Assembly: GCF_017982655.1 (NCBI RefSeq)
Contig: NZ_JABXYX010000036.1
Location: forward strand, 1-64,000
Direction: 5' to 3'
Source of the DNA: Brasilonema sp. CT11
Lineage (GTDB): Bacteria; Cyanobacteriota; Cyanobacteriia; Cyanobacteriales; Nostocaceae
Length of the DNA: 64,000 nucleotides
Shown here: positions 36,969 through 44,735 of the stretch, one piece after another
Numbering within the stretch: the stretch's first letter is position 1
Layout of the letters: the number at the start of each line of letters is the position of its first letter
Notes under the pieces: model-generated
Databases searched by the model: none
What the model was told of the DNA's origin: nothing
Seen by the model: the letters and a program-made list of their open reading frames with translations, nothing else
Position numbers and translations under genes: made by a program

Positions 36969-37145
36969 ATGTCTGAAGAAAATACAACTATTACTAACTC
37001 TCAAACTCAGGTAGACTCTCAAGCACCCCTGTTACCTCGTTTGGCTTGGAGTAATCAGATAGCTTATTTGCGAGTTGTTTTGAGAGCGAAGAGGGCTTTA
37101 GACAGAATAGAAAAGGAAGCAGGTTTAAATGTGTTGGAAAGTTAA
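36969..37145 (+). CDS. small PlpY-like partner of the radical SAM maturase
   Basis: A 58-aa protein starting at ATG 36969, two bases after the maturase stop. After a disordered, Thr/Gln-rich N-terminus comes a conserved-looking segment, LPRLAWSNQIAYLRVVLRAK, then RALDRIEKEAGLN, which would form a helical hairpin. In described spliceotide clusters a small protein (PlpY) next to PlpX is needed for the reaction. Position, size and composition fit that role. A direct family match cannot be made by eye. The reading frame is open further upstream, within the maturase gene, but that part is out-of-frame overlap. Confidence 0.72.
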   Translation: MSEENTTITNSQTQVDSQAPLLPRLAWSNQIAYLRVVLRAKRALDRIEKEAGLNVLES

Positions 37146-37182
37146 AAACCAGAGGCGAGGTAAAAAATAGCCTAAATATAAC

Positions 37183-37893
37183 TTATGGTGAACTCAATCT
37201 TTTTTGGCTTGCTTTCTTACGCTTGATTGGGTTCATCCAAACTTCTAAACGAGAGAAAAATTGGGATGCTGCTAAGGTGAGAACCAGATAAACCAACGCA
37301 ACTGCAGTGTAAATCTCGAAAGAACGATAAGTATCAGCGACAATTAATTGACCGCGTCGAAATAATTCTTCAAAGCCGATAACTGCTACCAGACTGGTAT
37401 CTTTAAGCAAGGTAATAAATTCATTTCCTAGTGGTGGAATCATACGGCGCAACGCTTGGGGAAAGATGATGTAGCGCATGGTTTGCACTCCACTCATACC
37501 CAGCGAGTTTGCGGCTTCTGCTTGTCCTGGTTCAATAGATTGAATTCCAGCACGAACAATTTCACCTATATATGCAGCAGAGTTGAGACTCAAAGCAACC
37601 ACAGCAGCAAGTAAACGGTCAAAACGCAGAGGTATGCCAATGCTTTGAGCCAGTGCTGGCAAACCAAAGTAAATCATAAAAATCTGCACAAGCAGAGGCG
37701 TACCACGAAAAAAATCAACATAAGCGCGAGTTACCCAGCGCAAGGGTACAAGGGGCGAAAGTCGGGCAATTCCGATCAACGAACCGCCAATCATACCAAA
37801 AACAACTGAAAGCGCGGTAATCTCAAGTGTGACGACAGCGCCAACAAGTAAATTTGGTAGAGCGTTGAAAATGACAGTTAAACTTTGAATCAT
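37183..37893 (-). CDS. polar amino-acid ABC transporter permease
   Basis: A 236-aa permease of the His/Glu/Gln/Arg family with about five helices. The EAA loop is GQAEAANSLGMSGVQTMRYI followed by FPQALRRMIPP, and FRGTPLLVQIFMIYFGLP is typical of GlnP/HisM-like subunits. The gene for its binding protein lies upstream on the same strand, separated by 361 bp that hold a MITE. The ATPase gene is beyond that on the opposite strand. The substrate is probably a polar amino acid. Confidence 0.92.
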   Translation of the reverse strand: MIQSLTVIFNALPNLLVGAVVTLEITALSVVFGMIGGSLIGIARLSPLVPLRWVTRAYVDFFRGTPLLVQIFMIYFGLPALAQSIGIPLRFDRLLAAVVALSLNSAAYIGEIVRAGIQSIEPGQAEAANSLGMSGVQTMRYIIFPQALRRMIPPLGNEFITLLKDTSLVAVIGFEELFRRGQLIVADTYRSFEIYTAVALVYLVLTLAASQFFSRLEVWMNPIKRKKASQKRLSSP

Positions 37894-37965
37894 TATTAAG
37901 TAAGTTGATACAAATTAAAGTTAACTTATCAATATTGTCATTAGTCATTAATTATTCTCCTTCAC

Positions 37966-38235
37966 CATTGGTGTCAACTTAACGTTTAAGCCTTAATTCC
38001 ACGTTGATTTAACCTCACCCCCCTTCGGGTTCACCAGTCGCCTATGGAGGGAAACCCTCCATAGGCGCTGGATTCACCGTAAAGCTACGCTTAACCTCCC
38101 CTCTCCTTACTAAGGAGAGGGGAGGTTTTGGCGCAAGACAAAACCGGGGTGAGGTAGAGCGACAATTGTGGGCAAGTAGAATAAAGTATCTCGGTAACGT
38201 AATAACAAGAGTTTCAGCTTAAGTTGACACCAATG
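37966..38235. mobile_element. 270-bp MITE with perfect 17-bp inverted ends and 9-bp target duplication
   Basis: The left end is CATTGGTGTCAACTTAA (37966-37982) and the right end is its exact inverse (38219-38235). Both are flanked by the direct repeat CTCCTTCAC (37957-37965 and 38236-38244). No transposase frame fits inside. The interior carries the dispersed hairpin also found at 136-194 and a further perfect stem, CCTATGGAGGG with CCCTCCATAGG. It is inserted between the binding-protein and permease genes of one ABC transporter. Confidence 0.9.
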
Positions 38236-38254
38236 CTCCTTCACTCCCTCATCC

Positions 38255-39193
38255 TCAAGAGCTAGAAGCTGGCGCAGTCTCTGGTAATTTCGGCGGTTCT
38301 GCATTGAACCATTTCTTGTAAATTTGCGCGTAAGTACCGTCTGAAATTATCTTTGCAAGAGCTGTGTTGATGGCGTTGAGGTTGGGAGAATTTTTCGGCA
38401 AAGCAATACCATAGTATTCTTCGGTGAGCAGTTGACCAACTACCTTTAGACCTTTGATGTTACCACTGTTGATCGCATATAAAGTCACAGGAGCATCGTT
38501 GATGACAGCATCCACATTACCATTTGCCAGTTCTTGCAAAGCTAGAGGGGTAGAATCGAATTCCCGAACTTGAGCACCAGAGATACTTTTGGCTTTTTTA
38601 GCTCCGGTTGTGCCAATTTGGACAGCAATTTTCTTGCCTTTGAGACTATCTAGGTTGGTGATAGTTGTGTTGTCTTGACGGACTGCGATCGCCAACCCTG
38701 CTTTAAAATATGGTCGAGAAAAAGATACTGCTTGAGCACGTTCTGGGGTGATAGTAATTGAACTGATAGCAGCATCAATAGTATTTGCTTGAAGTCCTGG
38801 TATTATACCATCAAAAGGTAGACTTTGGAACTCAATTGTCAGTCCAGCTGCTTGTCCCGCTGCTTTGATCAGATCAATATCAAAGCCTACGAGTTCATTG
38901 CCCGAACCTTTGGACTCAAAAGGCGGAAAAGCAGGTTCTGTGGCAACTTTAATTGTTTTTCCTGCTGTAGCTGTTTGTGAATTACCCTTAGAAGTACTGC
39001 TAGTATTGCTGCCTGAATTTTCACAAGCTGACAAAATCGCAGCCGTACCTAAACCAGTTAAGAAATATTTTATGAAATGCGATCGCGTCATAAGGGCGGG
39101 TGCTTTGCGCGATAGCTTCGCTGCTGCGCTCCCTTGCGATCGCGTCATTTTTGGCTCGAACATGGTTTTTCCCAAATAAATTATTGATAACAA
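38255..39193 (-). CDS. polar amino-acid ABC transporter substrate-binding lipoprotein
   Basis: A 312-aa family-3 solute-binding protein. A lipoprotein signal (HFIKYFLTGLGTAAILSAC) places the lipid-modified Cys near residue 57. The mature domain starts TIKVATEPAFPPFESKGSG, with GFDIDLIKAAGQAAG and the conserved QIGTTG hinge region. The N-terminus is odd: MTRS occurs twice because a 57-bp HIP1-flanked repeat has inserted in frame (39092-39148). Translation may start upstream (39193 or the ATG at 39163) or at the second MTRS, ATG 39091, which gives a normal signal peptide. It is divergent from the ATPase gene. Confidence 0.9.
   Translation of the reverse strand: MLSIIYLGKTMFEPKMTRSQGSAAAKLSRKAPALMTRSHFIKYFLTGLGTAAILSACENSGSNTSSTSKGNSQTATAGKTIKVATEPAFPPFESKGSGNELVGFDIDLIKAAGQAAGLTIEFQSLPFDGIIPGLQANTIDAAISSITITPERAQAVSFSRPYFKAGLAIAVRQDNTTITNLDSLKGKKIAVQIGTTGAKKAKSISGAQVREFDSTPLALQELANGNVDAVINDAPVTLYAINSGNIKGLKVVGQLLTEEYYGIALPKNSPNLNAINTALAKIISDGTYAQIYKKWFNAEPPKLPETAPASSS
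39079..39148. repeat. 57-bp in-frame insertion flanked by HIP1-containing duplicates
   Basis: GCGATCGCGTCAT occurs at 39079-39091 and again at 39136-39148. The 57 bp from one copy to the next add exactly 19 codons to the binding-protein gene. The inner sequence contains the GCGATAGCTTCGCTGCTGCGC palindrome class seen at about 25497-25531 and 50968-51002. Confidence 0.85.
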
Positions 39194-39283
39194 AGATGAT
39201 ATGTTATGAGAATCAAATTTTAAGGTATTACAGAAGCGAGCAATGAGTTCCTATAATAATTTGTAGTGCAACAGATATGTAAA

Positions 39284-40057
39284 ATGGACAACTCCTCCTC
39301 TGCAATTCTCTTTGAAAATATTGAAAAGAGTTATGGTTCCCTAAAAGTTCTCAAGGGAATTACTGGCAAGATAGAACGAGGAGAAGTCGTCGCAGTCATT
39401 GGTGCTTCTGGTTGTGGCAAAAGTACTTTACTCCGCTGCTTCAACCGTTTGGAAGCTATTGATTCTGGGCGTTTACTAGTCAACAATGTTGAGGTATCAC
39501 AACCGAATTTTAGCAACAGGCAACTACGGCAACTGCGAACACAAGTCGGCATGGTTTTCCAGCAGTTTAACCTGTTTCCTCATTTAAGCGTACTAGAAAA
39601 TCTGACACTTGCGCCGCGTCAAGTGCTGGGGAAATCAGCGAAAGAAAGTGCACAATTGGCAGGACTTTATCTCGAAAAAGTTGGACTTTTTGACAAAGCA
39701 TCTGCATATCCAGAACAACTTTCAGGAGGACAAAAGCAACGAGTCGCTATTGCCCGCAGTTTGTGTATGAATCCCCAAGTTATGCTTTTTGATGAACCAA
39801 CCAGCGCCTTAGATCCAGAACTTGTGGGTGAAGTGTTGCAAGTCATGCAACAATTAGCCGCAGAGGGTATGACGATGGTCGTTGTCACTCATGAAATGCA
39901 ATTTGCCCGTGAGGTGGCGCATCGAGTTATCTTTTTGGATCAAGGTGTTGTGGTAGAACAAGGATCGCCTCACCAAGTTCTCTCTCATCCAGAAAGCGAT
40001 CGCCTGCGTACTTTTCTAAGTCGTCTTAATGGTATGGGGATGGATATTACAGGTTAA
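39284..40057 (+). CDS. polar amino-acid ABC transporter ATPase
   Basis: A 257-aa ABC ATPase of the GlnQ/HisP class. Walker A is GASGCGKST, the Q-loop is in [11 protein letters not shown], the signature is [15 protein letters not shown], Walker B is [14 protein letters not shown], and the switch His is in VVVTHEMQ. The frame opens at a GTG (39266). ATG 39284 (MDNSSSAIL) is preferred. It completes the second amino-acid transporter, divergently arranged relative to its binding protein and permease, with a shared 90-bp promoter region. Confidence 0.92.
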   Translation: MDNSSSAILFENIEKSYGSLKVLKGITGKIERGEVVAVIGASGCGKSTLLRCFNRLEAIDSGRLLVNNVEVSQPNFSNRQLRQLRTQVGMVFQQFNLFPHLSVLENLTLAPRQVLGKSAKESAQLAGLYLEKVGLFDKASAYPEQLSGGQKQRVAIARSLCMNPQVMLFDEPTSALDPELVGEVLQVMQQLAAEGMTMVVVTHEMQFAREVAHRVIFLDQGVVVEQGSPHQVLSHPESDRLRTFLSRLNGMGMDITG

Positions 40058-40183
40058 GATTGCTTGTAAAGAAAAAGTTTCTTACTCGTATTCTGTCAGT
40101 AGAAATATTTTGAGTCCTGCTTTGTGAATTTCTCAAAAACTAAAAAACTTCCTTTATTTGGGTAAACCTTTTGAGTGAGGCGT

Positions 40184-40228
40184 TAACACGACTGGTGATT
40201 GTAGTATATTTGTAGTCTAGTCGTGTTA
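40184..40228. promoter_or_regulatory. 10-bp inverted repeat before the acetyltransferase gene
   Basis: TAACACGACT (40184-40193) and AGTCGTGTTA (40219-40228) flank 25 bases, ending 13 bp before the ATG at 40242. It could be an operator or a 5'-UTR hairpin affecting translation. Confidence 0.4.
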
Positions 40229-40241
40229 GGGGGTGTACGAT

Positions 40242-41417
40242 ATGATGCCAAAATTTGAATACAGCCAACTTATCAAAGAGGACATTCAGCGGCTGGGGAA
40301 TATTCTTGAGCAGTGTTTTCTGATGTCGCCAGGTGATAGCGAAATTTTCTTCAACTCCATTGGTTTAGAAAACTTCCGTGTTATTCGTGCAGGTGAAGAA
40401 GTTGCTGGTGGACTAGGGATTATCCCAATGGCTCAGTGGTGGGGTGGTGAACGTGTACCAATGGCGGGAATAAGTGTAGTAGGTATTGCTCCGGAATATC
40501 GCGCAGGTGGAGCAGCATTAACAATGATGCAGCACACTGTTAAAGAACTCCACGCCAAGGGAGTACCGATCTCTACTCTCTATCCAGCGACTCAACGCCT
40601 ATACCGAAAAGCAGGGTATGAACAGGGGGGTATCTCTTCTATTTGGGAAGTTCCTACTCAAAGCATTTTAGTGAAGGAACAGCCACTACCTGTTGGCGCT
40701 GTTGCTGATAAAGTTCATGAAAAATTTCATGAACTTTATCAGCAACATGCAAAGCTCAACAATGGACTTTTAGAGCGACATCAAAGTCTCTGGGAGTACA
40801 TGTTCAAACCAGATAAGAAAGAAGGAATTTACGCCTATCTTATTGGTTATGCAGAACAACCCCAAGGCTACATCATCTTCAGCCAGCACCAAGATCAGGA
40901 TGGCTCTTTTATACGAGTCAAAGATTTTGTAGTTATGACAACCGCTGCAGCACAAACTTTTTGGAATTTTCTTGCCAAGCATCGCTCTGTAATTCAAAAT
41001 GTGCAATGGAAAGGTTCTGCTACGGAGTCTCTAACTTTACTCTTACCAGAGCAAACCGCCAAACAAAAGTCTACTAGCTATTGGATGCTACGTGTGATTG
41101 ATGTAGTCAAAGCGCTAGAAAAGCGTGGTTATCCACCAGGAATTCAAGCAGAACTGCACTTGGAAATCCAAGATGACTTACTCGCTGAAAATAATGGTAA
41201 ATTTATTCTGTCTGTTGCCAATGGACGCGGTGAAGTTACCAGTGGAGGAAAAGGCGAAATGAAGCTAGATATTAGAGGATTAGCACCTCTCTACACAGGC
41301 TTATTTACCCCGCAACAATTGCAACTTGCAGGACGACTTGATGCTACAGAAACAGCAAGGTTTGCAGCGACTCAAATATTTGTAGGCACAGCCCCTTGGA
41401 TGGCTGATTTCTTTTAA
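40242..41417 (+). CDS. GNAT acetyltransferase, Eis-like
   Basis: A protein of about 391 aa. The first GNAT domain contains GISVVGIAPEYRAGGAALTMMQ, the acetyl-CoA loop pattern, and YPATQRLYRKAGYEQGG, typical of Eis-type proteins. A second, degenerate GNAT domain and a C-terminal sterol-carrier-like domain (LHLEIQDDLLAENNGKFILS onward) follow. Family members acetylate amines, including aminoglycosides or polyamines, but the natural substrate here is unknown. The frame opens at GTG 40233 (followed by ATGs at 40242 and 40245); the start is uncertain by a few codons. Confidence 0.85.
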   Translation: MMPKFEYSQLIKEDIQRLGNILEQCFLMSPGDSEIFFNSIGLENFRVIRAGEEVAGGLGIIPMAQWWGGERVPMAGISVVGIAPEYRAGGAALTMMQHTVKELHAKGVPISTLYPATQRLYRKAGYEQGGISSIWEVPTQSILVKEQPLPVGAVADKVHEKFHELYQQHAKLNNGLLERHQSLWEYMFKPDKKEGIYAYLIGYAEQPQGYIIFSQHQDQDGSFIRVKDFVVMTTAAAQTFWNFLAKHRSVIQNVQWKGSATESLTLLLPEQTAKQKSTSYWMLRVIDVVKALEKRGYPPGIQAELHLEIQDDLLAENNGKFILSVANGRGEVTSGGKGEMKLDIRGLAPLYTGLFTPQQLQLAGRLDATETARFAATQIFVGTAPWMADFF

Positions 41418-41561
41418 CAGTTAACAGTTATCAGTTATCAGTTATCAGTAAAGAGTGCTTTTTTGCTTGGGTAACGGTCGATCTAACACTCGCTGCAACT
41501 GACGCCTGGTACTGATTTAAGGTTTTGTTTTTTGATGAATGACTAATAGCTAATAACTAAT

Positions 41562-42479
41562 ATGCATACAACTTCCGGTCGCTGGCGCTTGGGCTTAGCA
41601 TTATCGTTAGTGACCGTTTTTTTGTGGGGAATTCTACCGCTCGCCTTGGTTGTAACTCTGAAGGTACTTGATGTCTACACCATTATTTGGTTTCGCTTCT
41701 TGGTATCGTTTGTGTTGTTAGCTGTTTATTTAGGATGGCAAAGAAAATTACCACCACTTTTTAGATTGCGTTCCACTTCTTGGATATTGCTAGTAATTGC
41801 CACTCTTGGCTTAGCAGCGAACTATATTTTTTTCACCCAAGGTTTAGCACTGACTGCACCCGCTAACGCTGAAGTTATTATTCAGTTGGCTCCCCTACTT
41901 ATGGGTTTTGGTGGTTTATATCTTTTTAGAGAACGCTATACTCTACTTCAGTGGATTGGTGTAAGTACTCTTATTGTAGGATTCACTCTCTTTTTTCACG
42001 AACAATTAAAAAATTTAATGACAGCTCATGGTCAATATCTTCTAGGTAGTGGTTTGATTGTTTTTGGTGCAGCCACTTGGACTTTTTTTGCTTTGGCACA
42101 AAAGCAATTACTGCAATCTTTATCTTCTTTTAGCATCATGCTCATGATTTATGGAGGATGTGCTTTGTTATTCACTCCATTTGCTAACCCAAAAGCAATT
42201 TTTCAACTCAATCTTTTCCATTTGAGTATATTACTTTTTTGTGCTTTTAATACTCTCATTGCTTATGGTGCTTTTGCTGAATCTTTAGAACATTGGGAAG
42301 CCTCACGTGTTAGTGCAGTTTTGGCACTAGCTCCTGTTGTTACTTTAATCTCAGTTTGGCTTGTATCAGTCATAATGCCAACTCTCATCTTACCGGAAAG
42401 TATTTCCGATCTCGGAATCATAGGAGCCGTTTTAGTTGTCACAGGTTCGGTTACTATCGCCTTAGGAAAAACTCGTTAA
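41562..42479 (+). CDS. EamA/DMT-family transporter
   Basis: A 305-aa membrane protein with about ten hydrophobic helices in two EamA repeats. The first has FLWGILPLALVVTLK and QGLALTAPANAEVIIQLAPL, and the second has YGAFAESLEHWEASRVSAVL. These patterns are typical of drug/metabolite superfamily exporters. Substrate unknown. An STRR-like tract precedes it. The GNAT gene ends 144 bp upstream on the same strand. Confidence 0.88.
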   Translation: MHTTSGRWRLGLALSLVTVFLWGILPLALVVTLKVLDVYTIIWFRFLVSFVLLAVYLGWQRKLPPLFRLRSTSWILLVIATLGLAANYIFFTQGLALTAPANAEVIIQLAPLLMGFGGLYLFRERYTLLQWIGVSTLIVGFTLFFHEQLKNLMTAHGQYLLGSGLIVFGAATWTFFALAQKQLLQSLSSFSIMLMIYGGCALLFTPFANPKAIFQLNLFHLSILLFCAFNTLIAYGAFAESLEHWEASRVSAVLALAPVVTLISVWLVSVIMPTLILPESISDLGIIGAVLVVTGSVTIALGKTR

Positions 42480-42790
42480 CCTAAACTTACTCCCCTCGCT
42501 AGCTCCTAAGAGGGGCGCTGCGCAAACGCTCAAATTCAAAATTATAAATTCAAAATTCAAAATTAAGAATTCTTTTTTTTTATGCGCAAAGCGCACGCCG
42601 GAAGCGAACGCGTAGCGTGCCCGTTCGGCGTCAAGCCGTGCCGCAGGCATAGGGCATACTTTGAATTTTGAACTTTGAATTCCCCGAAGGGGAGAGGGGA
42701 TGGGGGTGAGGTTTTTTATTGTAAGTAATTAGGCGAACTTGATATAAAACATAGTAATGATTAAAAAAGAAATCAAAATTCACAACTCAT
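42480..42790. other. 311-bp repeat-filled gap before truB
   Basis: It contains tandem AAATTCAAAATT units, a palindromic GC-rich piece (42583-42660) of the GCGCACGCC/GCGTAGCG type and an inverse pair built on TTCAAAATTAAGAATTC and TTTGAATTCCCC. No gene. Confidence 0.5.
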
Positions 42791-43690
42791 ATGCAAGGTT
42801 TCCTCAATCTCAACAAACCATTTGATTGGACTTCCCACGACTGTGTAGCCAAAACACGCAAATTTTTGCGTCTCAAGCGAGTCGGGCACGCTGGAACTTT
42901 AGATCCCGCAGCAACAGGAGTGTTACCCATCGCTCTTGGAAAAGCAACTCGTCTATTACAATATCTTCCAGGAGAAAAAGCTTACAAAGCCACAATTCGT
43001 TTGGGTGTGCGTACAACAACCGATGATTTGCAAGGTGAAGTCATCACCTCACAACCTTACGCTGGGTTAAGTTTAGAAACAGTAAAATCTGCATTGCAAC
43101 AATTTGTGGGCAAAATTGAACAAATTCCTCCAATTTACAGCGCCATTCAAGTTCAAGGAAAACGCTTGTACGACTTGGCACGCAAAGGGGAAGATGTAGA
43201 AGTACCCGCGCGGATAGTGGAAGTTTTTAAAATTGAAATTTTGGACTGGCGTGAAGAGGAGTTTCCGGAATTGGATGTGGCGATCGCCTGTGGTGGGGGA
43301 ACATATATTCGGGCGATCGCCCGTGACTTAGGAACAATCTTACAAACTGGTGGAACTCTCGCTGCTTTAACACGAACACAAAGCAGTGGATTTCACTTAA
43401 CCAATAGCATTACCTTAAGCGACTTAGAAGCACAGTTGCAAGCTGGCACATTTCAACCCCTTGCTCCTGATGCACCACTACAGCATCTTCCTTTTATCAC
43501 CCTACCACCAACATCAGCACAGAAATGGTGTCAAGGTCAACGTATTCCTATAACTTTCAATGTTTTAGAAAATTTACTAGAGCTTTTACGAGTTTACCAT
43601 GAAGATGGGCACTTTTTAGGAATAGCTAAACTTGTAAATTCAGAGAAAGACAAGCTACTCATTCCTGAAATGGTATTCGAGCCTATTTAA
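42791..43690 (+). CDS. truB: tRNA pseudouridine(55) synthase TruB
   Basis: A 299-aa enzyme that makes pseudouridine-55 in the T loop of tRNAs. The family start is [15 protein letters not shown]. The catalytic motif is [16 protein letters not shown], with Asp38 as nucleophile. [33 protein letters not shown] and IRAIARDLG are further conserved blocks. The C-terminal PUA-like extension is short, normal for cyanobacteria. Its 3' end overlaps the convergent hypothetical gene by eight bases. Start: ATG 42791. Confidence 0.97.
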   Translation: MQGFLNLNKPFDWTSHDCVAKTRKFLRLKRVGHAGTLDPAATGVLPIALGKATRLLQYLPGEKAYKATIRLGVRTTTDDLQGEVITSQPYAGLSLETVKSALQQFVGKIEQIPPIYSAIQVQGKRLYDLARKGEDVEVPARIVEVFKIEILDWREEEFPELDVAIACGGGTYIRAIARDLGTILQTGGTLAALTRTQSSGFHLTNSITLSDLEAQLQAGTFQPLAPDAPLQHLPFITLPPTSAQKWCQGQRIPITFNVLENLLELLRVYHEDGHFLGIAKLVNSEKDKLLIPEMVFEPI

Positions 43691-43949
43691 ATTCATCATC
43701 TTCCTGATAGGATTGCGCTACTAAAAGCCATTTCTGGAGTAACTCTTTATAGATTGCAAGTAAATTTTTGTATGATTTTGTGGCGTCTATGTGTGCTTGT
43801 AGAGCCTTTCCGTATACTGCGGCGACTCCAGTATTTGGATCTTTTGAAGTTTTTATGGCTGTAAGATATTGTGAACAACGTGCATAGTGCTCTAACATTT
43901 TCTCGTATTCTTCAATAAACTGATTGTATTCTTCAGAGCTTTTATTCAT
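43683..43949 (-). CDS. small hypothetical helical protein
   Basis: An 88-aa protein that I do not recognise. It is acidic and helical throughout ([20 protein letters not shown]), with heptad-like spacing suggesting a coiled coil. It overlaps the end of truB by eight bases tail to tail. Start: ATG 43947-43949. I consider it real because of the length, lack of repeats and coherent helical composition, but no function can be given. Confidence 0.55.
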   Translation of the reverse strand: MNKSSEEYNQFIEEYEKMLEHYARCSQYLTAIKTSKDPNTGVAAVYGKALQAHIDATKSYKNLLAIYKELLQKWLLVAQSYQEDDEFK

Positions 43950-43974
43950 AACTCTCCAATCTATTAAATTTTTG

Positions 43975-44391
43975 GTACAGGGGCAAAACTAGCTACGCTA
44001 GTTTTGCCCCTTTAACATATCTACTTTGGGATAAATGTCATGTTAAGTTTCTCTGTAAACGCTGCTACATTCTTCCCGTTATCCTCATTCTTGGGCTGTA
44101 GCCTGGAAATGAATTTTCCGAGGCTCAGTCTCCAGTTTTACCCTATTCCCAAGTTGACATATTTCGTAGCACATCAGGTATTTTTAAACGTCAATTTTTT
44201 GGATAACTATAACTCTCCAGTAGATTAATTTCTTGCCAGGGTGCAAAACAAGCTACGCTTGTTTTGCACCTTTAGTCTCTATACTTTGGAATGAATTTAA
44301 TATTAAGTTTCTCTGTAAAGGTTGCTACATTATCCTTGTTTACAGACTCAGCCTGAAAATGAATTTTCCGAGGCTCCGCCTCCAGTTCTAT
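43975..44391. repeat. tandem duplication of a gene 3' end and its hairpin
   Basis: Copy A is about 43975-44200 and copy B about 44238-44430. Each starts with a perfect hairpin (GGGGCAAAACTAGC/GCTAGTTTTGCCCC in A; GGTGCAAAACAAGC/GCTTGTTTTGCACC in B) and ends with the 3' end of the 98-aa gene. In copy A the minus strand still reads IPDVLRNMSTWE and a stop, the same ending as the intact gene (IPDVLRDVSTWE). The hairpins differ by compensating changes. Confidence 0.8.
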
Positions 44392-44688
44392 CTATTCCCA
44401 AGTGGAAACATCTCGCAGCACATCAGGAATTCCCCCTTGAGATAGAGGAAACTCCAGCACAGTTTCTTTTAATCCTAAGTATCCAGATTCAGCGAAGGAT
44501 AACAGCATCCGCGTCAATGCGAACCAAACCTCAGGCTCATATTCCCAATCACCATAACGCGAAGCTCTACCAGCGATTGAACGCAACGCCCAAAAATAAC
44601 TATTCCTCACCACGGAACCGCCTTTTTTATACTCTGGCACATCCTCGTGGTGAAGAAAAAGCACATCGTTTTCAATTTTTGCTCTCAT
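44392..44688 (-). CDS. hypothetical protein (98 aa)
   Basis: A 98-aa soluble protein with no family I can name. It has several Trp/Tyr residues and an ALRSIAGRASRYGDWEYEPE segment. The ending GGIPDVLRDVSTWE is preserved in a decayed copy downstream, which supports that the gene is real and that it once had a tandem paralogue. A GC-balanced hairpin follows on its 3' side. It starts with ATG 44686-44688. Confidence 0.6.
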   Translation of the reverse strand: MRAKIENDVLFLHHEDVPEYKKGGSVVRNSYFWALRSIAGRASRYGDWEYEPEVWFALTRMLLSFAESGYLGLKETVLEFPLSQGGIPDVLRDVSTWE

Positions 44689-44735
44689 ACTGGACTTTTT
44701 AACGCGAACAAATAACAGACAAGGGTAAGCGTATA

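Noticed and set aside
44322-44702. 126-codon plus-strand frame
   Set aside because: Antisense to the 98-aa gene, whose duplicated C-terminus supports the minus strand as coding.
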